Source of the DNA: Episyrphus balteatus
Lineage: Eukaryota; Arthropoda; Insecta; Diptera; Syrphidae
Direction: 5' to 3'
DNA length: 64,000 nt
NCBI RefSeq assembly: GCF_945859705.1
Contig: NC_079138.1
Location: 8,944,874 to 9,008,873 of the forward strand
Shown: positions 45,822-54,895 of the stretch, piece after piece
Numbering within the stretch: the stretch's first letter is position 1
How the letters are laid out: each line of letters begins with the position of its first letter
The notes under the pieces: generated by a model
What the model saw: only the letters and a program-made list of their open reading frames with translations
What the model was told of the DNA's origin: nothing
Database searches by the model: none
Program-made: the position numbers and the translations under genes

Positions 45822-46541
45822 AGGTCTATCTCTGAACTGTAGGGTACTTGAGCATTCTGTGAATACTATCTTATACACTTAATATTTTATATTTTACTTA
45901 TTTTTTTTACTAATACTAATAACTTTCTTCTTTTTCCTTCTTTTAGCTTTAGTTTCTGTTTTAACTTCATTCACAGCTTGTACGGCATTTTTGCGATTGG
46001 TAGTCGTTTGACTTACTTCTTGTATGCATTGTCCAAACTAAATGTACCTCGTTAGTGGAAGGCAATGCATGCACTGAGGTTGCCAGGCCACGGGTATTTA
46101 AGGTACTCATCTGGTAGTAACCTTCACGGTTGCGAAGCTCGACCGGAGGCTATATTCTGGTACCACGTTAGACAGTAGCCCCTGGATCATTCAGATTTTC
46201 TGGTGTCTGACGCCAGTCGGTTTGATCCAGACTGTCTTAGAGGTAGGCCCCCTAGTGGGAGCATCGTGGTGGCTGTGGTTTATTCTCAATTGCGAGAGCG
46301 GACGACTTCTAGCTGATCTGTTACATCTGAGATCACTAGTGGTAAGAGGTGTAGATAGATCTCGGCCCGCAGCAAGGGTGTTAGTCATGCCTTAACATGC
46401 TAACTATGGTACTGGGGTAGTACTCGTACTACCTTGGGGTACAGGCCATTACCTTTCATTGGCCCCGATATTGTGGGTAGGCCCACCGTATGAATTAAGG
46501 TGAAAACCAGGTGTTACACGTTAAAGCTTATTTTCAATATC
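45822..46541 (+). other. R1 3'UTR (copy F)
   Basis: Closely matches 31300-32024 and ends in the same hairpin GTGGG (46473-46477) / CCCAC (46482-46486). The second hairpin has one mismatch (TTAAGGTG against CACGTTAA). Confidence 0.85.
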
Positions 46542-46555
46542 TGTCCCTATTTACT
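46542..46555. repeat. R1 target-derived spacer at the end of copy F
   Basis: TGTCCCTATTTACT after the R1 3' end. What follows (CCCCCAAG...) is neither 28S nor R1, so the R1 array is interrupted here. Confidence 0.9.
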
Positions 46556-46894
46556 CCCCCAAGTGTAGGCAGCCTTATCGTGGCTTGGGGGTTAAGTAGG
46601 TATTTGTTAGTGTTTCACGAAGTGACACGACAAATACCGAAACTAATTGCCTACAAGATGGTTCAGAGTGGTTTTTATCTTCGGATAATCCACCAGAGGG
46701 ATAACGAGGTGACTACCCAACTAACAATTTTTCTTCCATAGGGTTAGGATCTTTAATTTCTCGCACTCGCAGTTATTATCTCTACAGGGCTTGTATTTAG
46801 TTTGTGAATCGAAAATTAAAACTTTCGAGGCTAAACTTTCGTTTAACGCTTCCTAGAAACCTAGTGCAAGTGGAATTTAAAAATTTGTACAAGC
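46556..46894. other. Unassigned sequence starting with a strong hairpin
   Basis: Begins CCCCCAAG...CTTGGGGG (8-bp arms, about 46556-46591). Near 46712-46741, CCCAACTAACAATTTTTCTT resembles the reverse complement of DNA at 49450-49480, so the ends of the island share a dispersed repeat in opposite orientations. No credible gene. Confidence 0.4.
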
Positions 46895-46945
46895 ATTAAT
46901 GTAAACAATTCAATATAAGTTCAAGTGACCTCAACTCCAAAAATT

Positions 46946-47020
46946 AATAAAGCGTTTCGCCCAGGTACGACAGTGGGCTCATCAGTTAGATCTGTCGTAC
47001 CCTTACTAAGACGCCTTATT
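46946..47020 (-). ncRNA. Type III hammerhead ribozyme (minus-strand copy)
   Basis: Exact reverse complement of the plus-strand ribozyme at 47351-47425, with every core base kept. Read on the minus strand: stem III, GUC cleavage triplet, stem I, CUGAUGA (46985-46979), stem II and GAAA (46958-46955). Cleavage is predicted between 47010 and 47009. Confidence 0.9.
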
Positions 47021-47069
47021 TTGGTCGATGTTTACCGACACTATATAAAACTCACAGCATAAATATACT

Positions 47070-47109
47070 GTGATGAGCCCACTGTCGTACCTGGGCGAAA
47101 CACTTTATT
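47070..47109 (+). ncRNA. Decayed hammerhead copy (3' half only)
   Basis: Holds GUGAUGA in place of CUGAUGA, an intact stem II (GCCCA/UGGGC) with the same 10-nt loop, GAAA, and a CACTTTATT arm. The upstream stem I and the cleavage site are absent, so it should be inactive. It begins where the inverted arm meets the direct repeat. Confidence 0.8.
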
Positions 47110-47350
47110 AATTTTTGGAGTTGAGGTCACTTGAACTTATATTGAATTATAGTCAATCACTCCACTTAAAATAAAAATAATTTTAATAATTTTTTATTAT
47201 TTTTGTTATTTTTTTCTTCGTTATTATATAAGCCTGACCACGGGCATACATTTTCTAAGTGTCTGAATTTAAACAAATTCCCTTAGAATATTATAATTCA
47301 CAGTATATTTATGCTGTGAGTTTTATATAGTGTCGGTAAACATCGACCAA

Positions 47351-47425
47351 AATAAGGCGTCTTAGTAAGGGTACGACAGATCTAACTGATGAGCCCACTG
47401 TCGTACCTGGGCGAAACGCTTTATT
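47351..47425 (+). ncRNA. Type III hammerhead ribozyme (plus-strand copy)
   Basis: All consensus elements in order: stem III strand AAUAAGGCG (47351-47359); cleavage triplet GUC, cut after C47361; stem I UUAG/CUAA (47362-47365, 47382-47385) closed by a 16-nt loop; core CUGAUGA (47386-47392); stem II GCCCA/UGGGC (47393-47397, 47408-47412) with loop CUGUCGUACC; GAAA (47413-47416); and stem III return strand CGCUUUAUU (9 bp with one G-U). Stem III is the open end, hence type III. Loop 1 contains GGUACGACAG, the exact complement of loop 2. Confidence 0.92.
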
Positions 47426-47551
47426 AATTTTTGGAGTTGAGGTCACTTGAACTTATATTGAATTATATTCAATCACTCCACTTAAAATAAAAATAATTTT
47501 AATAATTTTTTATTATTTTTGTTATTTTTTTCTTCGTTATTAATGTAAACA

Positions 47552-48573
47552 TTTCGTTTAAATTTCAATAAGGCCACATGAAATTCCATTGTAGAAGCAC
47601 AAGAAATAAAAGCCATTAAATGACTTCCTTTAAATGGCTTTTCCAATGAAATTGTATTAGAACTGCTTACAAAATCCTTATGAATGCTATGTATTATTTT
47701 TTTTTTAATCCAGTCCGAAAATTATCAGATTCAAAATGACTTAGATAGGTATTTAAGTATGGTTGAACTACAAACTATACAATTGCCTTAAATGCATTTA
47801 TTTTTATAATTGTATATAACCGAAACTATCTCAATAATTTTGTGAGCCGTTAAACATATTCATAAAAAAAAACCATTACGTTAAATTTCAAATAAACCGC
47901 AGTTAAACAGTTTTGTCTTTTTTAACAAATATTCTACAAAATAGATGTGTTATAGTTACAACATTTTAATATTTGATCGAAATAAATTGTTTTTTTTTGT
48001 CTTTGTTTTGTCTTTGATTGAAAATAATACAAAACATGATTTATATCACTTTCAAATATAACGACTTATATTTTGTATCTCTGTATAAGAAAAAAAGAAA
48101 TTCAATTTCAGGCGCATGCGCGAAAAGCTTTTAGTTTTATATGTTTGCCTTAGAGAAATTAAGGGTTATCTATTTATATATGTAGAAGCCCTTTAATCAC
48201 AAGCAAAACATTGAAAAAAGCATTTAGTTTTATGAGTTTACCTAAGCGAAGTTAGGTTCACTAATTTTATTTGTAGAAGCCCTGTGAAAGTGAGTACAAG
48301 CTAAATTTTGTAAACTGTCAGACAAACACATGAGAATAAGAAATATTTTGATAAGCGCGATTATGGTGACCATTTTTGGTTTTCTTATTCATTGTTATAA
48401 ATAAATAAATGAAAAAGTGAATCTTTTTATATCGGTAGTTGGTTTAAAATAGTGATATTAAAGATGATTTATTTACCAATTTGGAGTATATAAGTGGAGA
48501 AGAAAGGAAAACAAGATTTTAATCTTCTCTACTTATTCGAAAATAAAATGGACATTTTAGATTTTTAATCTAA
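47552..48573. other. AT-rich DNA, no gene seen
   Basis: Only short open frames. A diverged direct repeat of about 90 bp starts at 48125 and 48218 (both begin AAGC.TTTAGTTTTAT and contain TGTAGAAGCCCT). No other feature supported. Confidence 0.5.
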
Positions 48574-48672
48574 GGGCCAGTTTGTTCACAGTCGATTATC
48601 TTTTAATCAAGGATTATTCCATTGAAAAATCCTTGATTAAAAGATAATCGAGGGTGAACAAACCAGCCCTAA
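48571..48672. mobile_element. Tourist-like (PIF/Harbinger-type) MITE, 96 bp
   Basis: Fold-back element 48574-48669 with 42-bp arms (48574-48615 and 48628-48669, about 38 of 42 matching), starting GGGCCAGTTTGTTCAC. TAA duplicates flank it (48571-48573, 48670-48672). GGGCC-type ends with a TWA target duplication are the pattern of PIF/Harbinger MITEs. No coding capacity. Confidence 0.75.
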
Positions 48673-48935
48673 GGTCAAAACAAAGCTAGTTCTCTAATTT
48701 TTAAGAAAAATGCGGCTTGACGGCATTTTACTAAATAATTTTTTACAATACATTAAAAAAAAAAAACAGAAAATAACCAAGAGTACATAATACCTTTGAA
48801 AAAAAAAACCACAAATGGTCACTATATTCTTTAAGAATATGGTGAATAAGTGCAACTCATCAGGAAATTAAATCGAAGCCCTTAGGAAGTTCTGGTTTCA
48901 ACTAGTTCAAATTTGAAACTCTTTTAGTATATACC

Positions 48936-49150
48936 TAGGTAGCTCGATGGGTACGGTACCGGACTATCAATCAGGACGTACGAGGTTCAAATCCCGCAAA
49001 ATGTGTCAAGTAAGTAAAGAAGTTTTTTTCTTAATATAATTGTGTTTGGACATTTAATTACAGAAGAAAACTTTGACTGGATGGGAAAACAAACAAAAAA
49101 ATGAAAAAAATAAAAAAAAATAAAATTAAAAACTTAAAATGAAAAAAAAA
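48936..49150 (+). repeat. tRNA-like sequence with A-rich tail (possible SINE)
   Basis: An A-box-like TAGCTCGATGGG (48940-48951) and a B-box GGTTCAAATCC (48984-48994) are spaced as in a tRNA gene. Between them is an anticodon-arm-like CCGGA-CTATCAA-TCAGG with one mismatch. There is no proper acceptor stem. The downstream DNA is A-rich (49080-49150), as in tRNA-derived SINEs. A functional tRNA is unlikely. Confidence 0.5.
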
Positions 49151-49187
49151 ATATTTTTTTCTTTATTCTATTTGGAATATACCTCGT

Positions 49188-49553
49188 TTAGACTTTCACA
49201 AGCCTTCGACAAGTCTGCTCCAAACTTCTAAATAAAATTAAAAGCCTGTAGCAGTAATACAGATTTTTAAATCTTGAATGTTGCTTGTTTCTATAAGGCA
49301 TTAAACACATGTTTTGAGTCTCTCTAATCAACTTGCATATGACTCTTCTAAAGCCTATCAAGCTTCTCGGGTGGGCCAAAAGGGCTTCTCTATGGTCGTA
49401 TACAAGCAATATTTCTAAAATCGAAACAGCTTCGTTAGACCCTTGTGGAAGTAAAATTGTTAGTTGGGTACTTCGGTAGCACAGGAAAAAAGATATAAGG
49501 TGACAGATTGTCACACTTATGATCGAAAGATGAAATTTGAAATAAGGTGGCAC
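49188..49553 (-). other. Open 121-codon stretch, dispersed repeat remnant
   Basis: An open minus-strand frame that I do not recognise as a protein. Part of it (49445-49480) matches, inverted, the DNA at 46710-46741, which gives a similar 'TQLTI(L/F)LP' reading. It therefore looks like a piece of a dispersed repeat, not a host gene. Confidence 0.3.
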
Positions 49554-49930
49554 ACTTTATGTGTGTCACGCTTATGAGTTAAAAAAGGATGCTTTCGAGC
49601 AACCTATGTTGAATGCGTACGCGCATATCAAGAAGAGTTAGATGGTATAAGGTTGAAGTCGTAACTCAGGGCTCAACCTTCAAAAGTTAATGTCTGTGGT
49701 AACCAATCTCAGGATACACTCTGAGTAACGGGGGCTCGGCATTTTCATTATACTGAGGTAGAATGGTTTTCTGTTCGAACCGGATAGCTTGTTGTCGGAC
49801 GTCTTTGACGTGAAGCGAAGCAAGTGCGAAGTACGAAAAAGTACCTAGCGCGGAACCATTGTCGTGATGGTATAATGGAATTTACGGAAATTATTTATAT
49901 GTATTGTGAAACCAATCTCAGGATATAAGC
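49554..49930. other. Unassigned sequence with an internal repeat
   Basis: ACCAATCTCAGGATA...CTGAGTAACGGG occurs twice (49698-49730 and 49911-49940). The second copy leads directly into the R1 3'UTR, so this may be further R1 3' sequence. No gene. Confidence 0.4.
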
Positions 49931-50565
49931 TGAGTAACGGGGAAGCAATGCAAAGCGTGTATATTGATCAAGATTGTCAAGCACTTGATTGAGAATTGCG
50001 CAAGGGATCCTCGTTCTCTACCGTAACAGCGGTAAAGATAAAAGAATGTCAGATGTAAGGATACTCACTTGTACTCGTACTTGTGTTTGAAGCCTTGCTG
50101 AACAGTCTGACTCGTAGTTACAGGCTTCTATTACAAAAGCTTACCACGGGTACTAGGAGCCCCTATACGGAGGACTAGTCCAAAGTATAGCCTAGTAGTT
50201 TGGCGAGGCCCCCTTGTGGGAGGCTCGTGGGGGCTGTGAGTTATGTGCAAATATACGCGCACGGCAGTGATTGGGTACCACTAGCTTAGATTATGGATTC
50301 TGCTGTTAAAGAATTCAAAAATAAATGATTATGGGCATAAGTATACAATTATTGAAAATTAAAAAGAGTGATCATTTCCCAAAGATAAGCTCTCTAAATT
50401 TAATGAAAGAATCGTGTATTGTTGCAAATAACCATTACGATGGAGTCCAGTTCGCTGGACTGCGGCGTGTGGTGAAGCGATTCTATCACTCCGTTATTGT
50501 GGGTAGGCCCACCGTGTAGATTAATGCTAACGCAAGGTGCCGCACGTTAAGCATACTTATAATAG
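49931..50565 (+). mobile_element. R1 3'UTR tail (longer copy)
   Basis: Same tail as 40775-41347 but with the 58 bp missing there. It ends in the GTGGG-TAGG-CCCAC hairpin and CACGTTAAG, followed by the 14-bp spacer. Confidence 0.8.
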
Positions 50566-50579
50566 TGTCCCTATTTACT
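50566..50579. repeat. R1 target-derived spacer
   Basis: TGTCCCTATTTACT, identical to those at 41348 and 46542, between an R1 tail and an R1 5' end. Confidence 0.9.
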
Positions 50580-51119
50580 CCAGTTCAGTTTTGTATCTCG
50601 TGGCGGACGGTTGTCTTTGCTCCGATAAAATTGAATTTGTTGTCGTGATTGGTGTTTTGCTGGTGGTTGTCGGTTTTTCCAAAGAAAGGTTTAAAGTCGG
50701 TTTTATTACGGTTCGGTGAAGTTGTGCGCGACCCTTAAAAACAGGCTTTATCTTTGGTGCGTGACCCTTCGCGGAAAAGGCAATAACAGTGGTGAAGTGC
50801 GAGGAATTAGCAAATTGCTGTTCCAGGAACACAAGTGCAGCTGGTGGTAATAAAAATTTTAGAGCTAGGATTTGGGAAACTTTGTCTTCCAATTCCAGGA
50901 ACTCCTAAGTGGTTGGTGTAGTGAGAGAATTTGTTGTTCTAGGAACACAAGTGCAGCTGTGGTGAAGTGCAAGGAACTAGCTAATTGCTGTTCCAGGAAC
51001 ATTTGTGCAGCTGGTGGCAATAATATATTAGAGCGAGGAACTGGGAAATTTTGATTCCCAATTCCAGGAACTCTTAAGTGATTGGTGTAGTGAGAGAATT
51101 TGTGTGCAGCTGTGTGAAA

Positions 51120-52766
51120 ATGAGTGAAAACGATATTGTGGGACTAACGTCCGATTGTGACGCGTTAGGTAATGCTTCGGACAAGGGGAAGGTGAAGAAA
51201 CTCACCAAAAAAAGGGAGTTTATAAAAGATGCCAGTGCAAGTGAAAGTGAAACAATAAAAATTAATAAGGAAAATAAGGCCAGGAATTACCTTAAAAGAA
51301 AGAATAAGGAAGCCAAGGCTAGGGAAGAGGCGAGAGCGTTAGCTGCAACTACAGCTGATTGCAATCTCGTTAATTTTAAGGTCCCAGAAGTTCCTGTGCA
51401 GGAGATGGATGCCGAGGAAGAATCCATTAAAAACAAGAGAGAAGGAACTGACGATGATGCCCCAACCGCCTCAAAGAAAATGAGGACCAAGGCAAAGGAC
51501 GAAAGAAAGGACGAAGGAAAGGACGAAGGAAAAATCGAAGAAACAGAGGCTACAGCGACCCCAGAAGCCACGGGGACTGCCAAGTCCAGCGATGTGGTGG
51601 AGGTGGTATCATCCGACCAGGTGGCTGGTAAGCCGGATGATGATGGTAAGTCGAAGACTTCATTAGGTAATATTATCGTTCATTTGGGGGAGATAAAAAC
51701 ATGTATTGGAAAAGTTGTGTCCCTTGTTCCGCAGGTTGCGGAAGATATTATTAGAATCAGCTCAAGCTACGAGGGCTTAGTGATGCGGTTGGTCGGAGAG
51801 AATGAGCGTCTTAAAGGACGCTTAGAAGCCTCTACGGCTAGGGAAGTTGACTTTGGAAGAACAACATTTGGAGCCTCCACGGCTAAGAAAAGTCCACCGG
51901 TGCCAGCCCCAAGAAAAAGTAAGGGCATCGTGGATGAAAGGATTGATAATAAGAGGGTAGGTGTTCCAATTGGAGTTGGAGCTGCGGGTCCTTCTTGGCC
52001 CCAGCTAGAATCTTTGGCTAGGGCACCGAAAGTAGGTTCGGATAAATGTTTAAAAGCACCTTCGGTTTCCAAGCCGCAGGTGACGTATTCCCTTATCCTG
52101 AAGGGAAAATCAGAAGAGGACGTCAGGAGTAAATTTACTCAGTCGGTAGGTCCTGAATTAGGGAAGATTAGGGTTCACTCAATCGGAAGGAATAAGAAGG
52201 GCGAATTTGTAGTTAGGGTTCCTACAGAAAACGAAAGAGCAGGAATTTTGGATCATCCCAAAATAAAGGAGCTAGGTTTAACTGGGTCGTTTAGCACTAA
52301 ATTAGGTCCAAGAGTGGTAGTTCAAAGGAGCCTTAGGCAATTAAGCACGGAAGAATTTGCTAGGGACCTTCACAGGAAAAATTTGGCCCATCTTAGTGAA
52401 GAGGAGTTCAAGAAAAATGTCAAGATAATTTCGGAATGGAAAATAGGAACGGGTTTTGTAGACGTTATCATCGAAACCAGCGAAAGCATTTTTAAGTGCT
52501 TCATGGCCGCCAGAAGAGTATTCATAAAATACTCTTCATTTGAAGTTAAAGAACTTCCGGCAATCCCTAATTGCAGGAGATGCTTGGCCACTGACCATAT
52601 GCTTGCTAGGTGCAAAGCTAGGGATGTAGTTTGTAGAAATTGTGGGAATGAGGCGATTCACTGCAGGGACTGTGCAAAGCACGGTTGGTTGGCAGGACAC
52701 GAAATGTTGACAGACAAGTGTCCTTGGTACAAGGACCAGGTAGCTAGGAGGGGAAGTCGTTTTTAA
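51120..52766 (+). CDS. R1 ORF1, gag-like zinc-knuckle protein (uninterrupted)
   Basis: 548 codons, the only undamaged long R1 ORF1 in the window. The start MSENDIVGLTSDCDALG is preferred over an upstream in-frame Met (51078) because all MSD/MSE copies begin there. The N-terminal half is highly charged ('KDERKDEGKDEGKIEETEA', ~135). A helix-like 'GENERLKGRLEAS' (~235), Pro-rich 'KKSPPVPAPRKSKG' and the conserved core 'SEEDVRSKFTQSVGPELGK' (~330) to 'VFIKYSSFEV' follow. CCHC knuckles begin at ~485 (CRRCLATDHMLARC). An in-frame 27-bp loss has removed GHFARMCTK from the second knuckle, so RNA binding may be impaired. The likely role is RNP formation with R1 RNA. The downstream ORF2 is broken. Confidence 0.85.
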   Translation: MSENDIVGLTSDCDALGNASDKGKVKKLTKKREFIKDASASESETIKINKENKARNYLKRKNKEAKAREEARALAATTADCNLVNFKVPEVPVQEMDAEEESIKNKREGTDDDAPTASKKMRTKAKDERKDEGKDEGKIEETEATATPEATGTAKSSDVVEVVSSDQVAGKPDDDGKSKTSLGNIIVHLGEIKTCIGKVVSLVPQVAEDIIRISSSYEGLVMRLVGENERLKGRLEASTAREVDFGRTTFGASTAKKSPPVPAPRKSKGIVDERIDNKRVGVPIGVGAAGPSWPQLESLARAPKVGSDKCLKAPSVSKPQVTYSLILKGKSEEDVRSKFTQSVGPELGKIRVHSIGRNKKGEFVVRVPTENERAGILDHPKIKELGLTGSFSTKLGPRVVVQRSLRQLSTEEFARDLHRKNLAHLSEEEFKKNVKIISEWKIGTGFVDVIIETSESIFKCFMAARRVFIKYSSFEVKELPAIPNCRRCLATDHMLARCKARDVVCRNCGNEAIHCRDCAKHGWLAGHEMLTDKCPWYKDQVARRGSRF

Positions 52767-53424
52767 ATGATGGTACAACTAATTCAATTGAATTGTCAGG
52801 GCGCATATAGGGCGACAATAGATGTTGGGGTCTTTTTGTGCAACGCCAAATGTAGCTTTGCGCTATTGCAGGAACCTTATGTTTCCAATGGAAGTGTAAG
52901 GGGACTGCCAGCTGCAATGCGATCATTCACCAACAGGAGTGGCAGCGCTGCTATTGTGGTGAATGATGTAAACATGGAAGCGTTGTTAGTGTTTGAAAGT
53001 GATCATGGTCTGTGTGTGTGTGTTGAAGGTGAGTTTGGTAGGATGTATCTTTGTAGTGTTTATTGCAAATTTTCTGAGGATATTCATCCTTATATAGGTT
53101 TCATGGATAGGGTGTTAGAGTTAGTGGGAAGCAATTCGCTGATTTTTGGAATTGATGCCAACGCAATTTCATCAGCGTAGAATTCGAAAATGAGGGGACA
53201 TTCTTCTGAGTCCCGAAAAATTAGCAGGGGAGTGGAATTGATGGAGTGGATGGTTGAAAGAAATGTGTACAGCATCAATCAACCGAGCGAGCTGTACACA
53301 TTCCATAGTACAAATGGGAAGAGTGACATTGACGTGACTCTGGTGAATGGTGCAGCGGACAGCTCATTCAGCTTTCACTGGACAATTCTCGAGGGAAGAG
53401 GGGTGAGTGACCACAACAAAGTTA
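52767..53424 (+). pseudogene. R1 ORF2 endonuclease, truncated (copy G)
   Basis: It starts one base after the ORF1 stop. QLNCQ, LLQEPY and GIDANAISS are present; TAG at 53178-53180 interrupts it. After the stop 'MRGHSSESRKISRGVEL', 'GKSDIDVTL' and 'GVSDHNKV' continue the endonuclease until the fusion point near 53421. Confidence 0.85.
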
Positions 53425-54892
53425 ATAAATAAAGAATAAGAATAAAGAAAATAAAGAAGGAAAGTCAGAAGAGGACGTTAGGACTAAATTCACCTAGTCG
53501 GTAGGTCCTGAACTAGGGAAGATTAGGGTCCACTCAATCGGCGCAAATAAGAAGGGCGAATTCGTTGTTAGGGTTCCTACGGAAAATGAAAGGGTAGGAA
53601 TTTTGGATCATCCCAAAATGAAGGAGCTAGGTCTAACTGGGTAGTTCAGCACCAAATTAGGTCCAAAAGTTGTGATTAAGAGGAGTCTTAGGCAGTTCAG
53701 TGTAGAAGCATTTGCTAGCGACCTCCATAGGAAGAATTTGGCCGACCTCAGTGAAGAGGAGTTTAAGAAGAATGTAAGGATAGTTTCAGAATGGAAAGTA
53801 GGAACGGGTTTCGTAGATGTCATCATTGAAAGTAGCGAAAGCATTTTTAAGTTCTTCATGGCCGCCAGAAGAGTATTTATTAAATACTCTTCATTTGAAG
53901 TTACAGAACTTCCGGCAATCCCTAATTGCAGGAGATGCTTGGCCACAAATCACATGTTCGCTAGGTGCAAAGCGAGGGATATTGTTTGCAGGAATTGTGG
54001 AAACGAGGGGCACATCGCCAGAATGCGCACCAAGGCTATTCATTGAAGGGACTGTGCAAAGAACGGTTGGGTGGCAGGGCACGAGATATTGTCAGACAAG
54101 TGTCCTTGGTATAAGGACCAGGTAGCTAGGAGGGGAAGTCGATTCTAAACATGAAGGTACAATTAATCCAATTAAATTGTCAGGGCGCATATAGGGCGAT
54201 AATAGATGTTGGGGTCTTTTTGTGCAACGCCAAGTGTAGCTTTGCGCTGTTGCAGGAACCTTATTTTTCCAATGGAAGCCTAAGGGGACTGCCAGCTGCA
54301 ATGCGATCATTCACCAACAGGAGTGGCAGTGCTGCTATTGTGGTGAATCATGTAAACACGGGAGCGTTATTAGTGTGTGAAAGTGAGTATGGTCTAAGTG
54401 TGTGCGTGGAAGGTGAGTTTTTTAGGATGTATCTTTACAGTGTTTACTGCAAATTCTCTGAAGAAATTCAACAATATATAGGTTTCATGAATAGGGTGTT
54501 AGAGTAAGTGGGAAGCGATTCTCTAATTTTCGGAACTGATGCCAACGCAATTTCATCCGTGTGGGATGTCAACGATCTTCTCGGTATATTTTATTACGGA
54601 TCAGTGAAGTTGTGCGCGTCCCTTATAAACAGGTATAAAATTATACCTGCTGTATTTTTGGTGCGTGACCCTTCGCGGAAGAGATAATAAAAGTGGTGAA
54701 GTGCGAGGAATTAGCAAATTGCTGTTCCAGGAACACGAGTGCAGCTGGTGGCTATAAAAATTTTAGAGCGAGGATTTGGGAAATTTTGTTTTCCAATTCC
54801 AGGAACTCATTTAAGTGGTTGGTGAGCGAATTTGTTGTTCTAGGAACACAAGTGCAGCTGTGTTGTTTTCGGTTTGTTCGGGAAATTGTGCA
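53425..54892 (+). mobile_element. Rearranged R1, third copy (ORF1 core to inserted 5'UTR)
   Basis: Same sequence as 6061-7510, entered in the middle of ORF1. It contains the ORF1 core and zinc knuckles (to 54147), ORF2 start 54151-54507 with the same TAA, the 55-bp duplication (54505-54559 and 54893-54947), and the inserted 5'UTR. Confidence 0.8.
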
Positions 54893-54895
54893 TAA

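Larger units (their letters stand above)
41362..46541 (+). mobile_element. R1 retrotransposon with both ends, internally deleted (copy F)
   Basis: 5'UTR 41362-41901, ORF1 41902-43574, ORF2 43575-45821, 3'UTR 45822-46541, bounded on both sides by TGTCCCTATTTACT. Two ORF2 deletions (about 240 bp at 44370 and about 580 bp at 44520, relative to copy D1) remove the linker and the first RT blocks. The 5'UTR and ORF2 are nearly the same as in R1-A, but ORF1 is of a very different type. Confidence 0.9.
46895..47551. mobile_element. Hammerhead-ribozyme-bearing palindromic element with 13-bp TSD
   Basis: A 631-bp element (46908-47538) flanked by ATTAATGTAAACA on both sides (46895-46907, 47539-47551). 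Perfect inverted arms of 166 bp are at 46908-47073 and 47298-47463. A 156-bp direct repeat pairs 47071-47226 with 47387-47542 (at least two differences). A unique 71-bp stretch lies between (47227-47297), and an AT-rich tail (47464-47538) ends the element. Each inverted arm carries a full hammerhead ribozyme. No protein is encoded. The partial inverted copy joined to direct copies, with a variable-length target duplication, resembles insertions of Penelope-like elements or retrozymes; no RT or GIY-YIG gene is present to prove it. Confidence 0.85.
50580..53424 (+). mobile_element. R1 retrotransposon, 5' half (copy G)
   Basis: 5'UTR with two tandem subrepeats (50789-50958, 50959-51111), an uninterrupted ORF1 (51120-52766), and ORF2 from 52767 to 53424. 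It is fused near a shared GTTA to the ORF1 core of the rearranged R1 type. Very close to copy F over the common part. Confidence 0.9.

Noticed and set aside
46556..46591. CCCCCAAG/CTTGGGGG hairpin as a transposon end
   Set aside because: No matching terminus or target duplication found; recorded only as a hairpin.
48936..49005. Functional tRNA gene
   Set aside because: It lacks a pairable acceptor stem, and the anticodon loop would give an unusual ATC anticodon.
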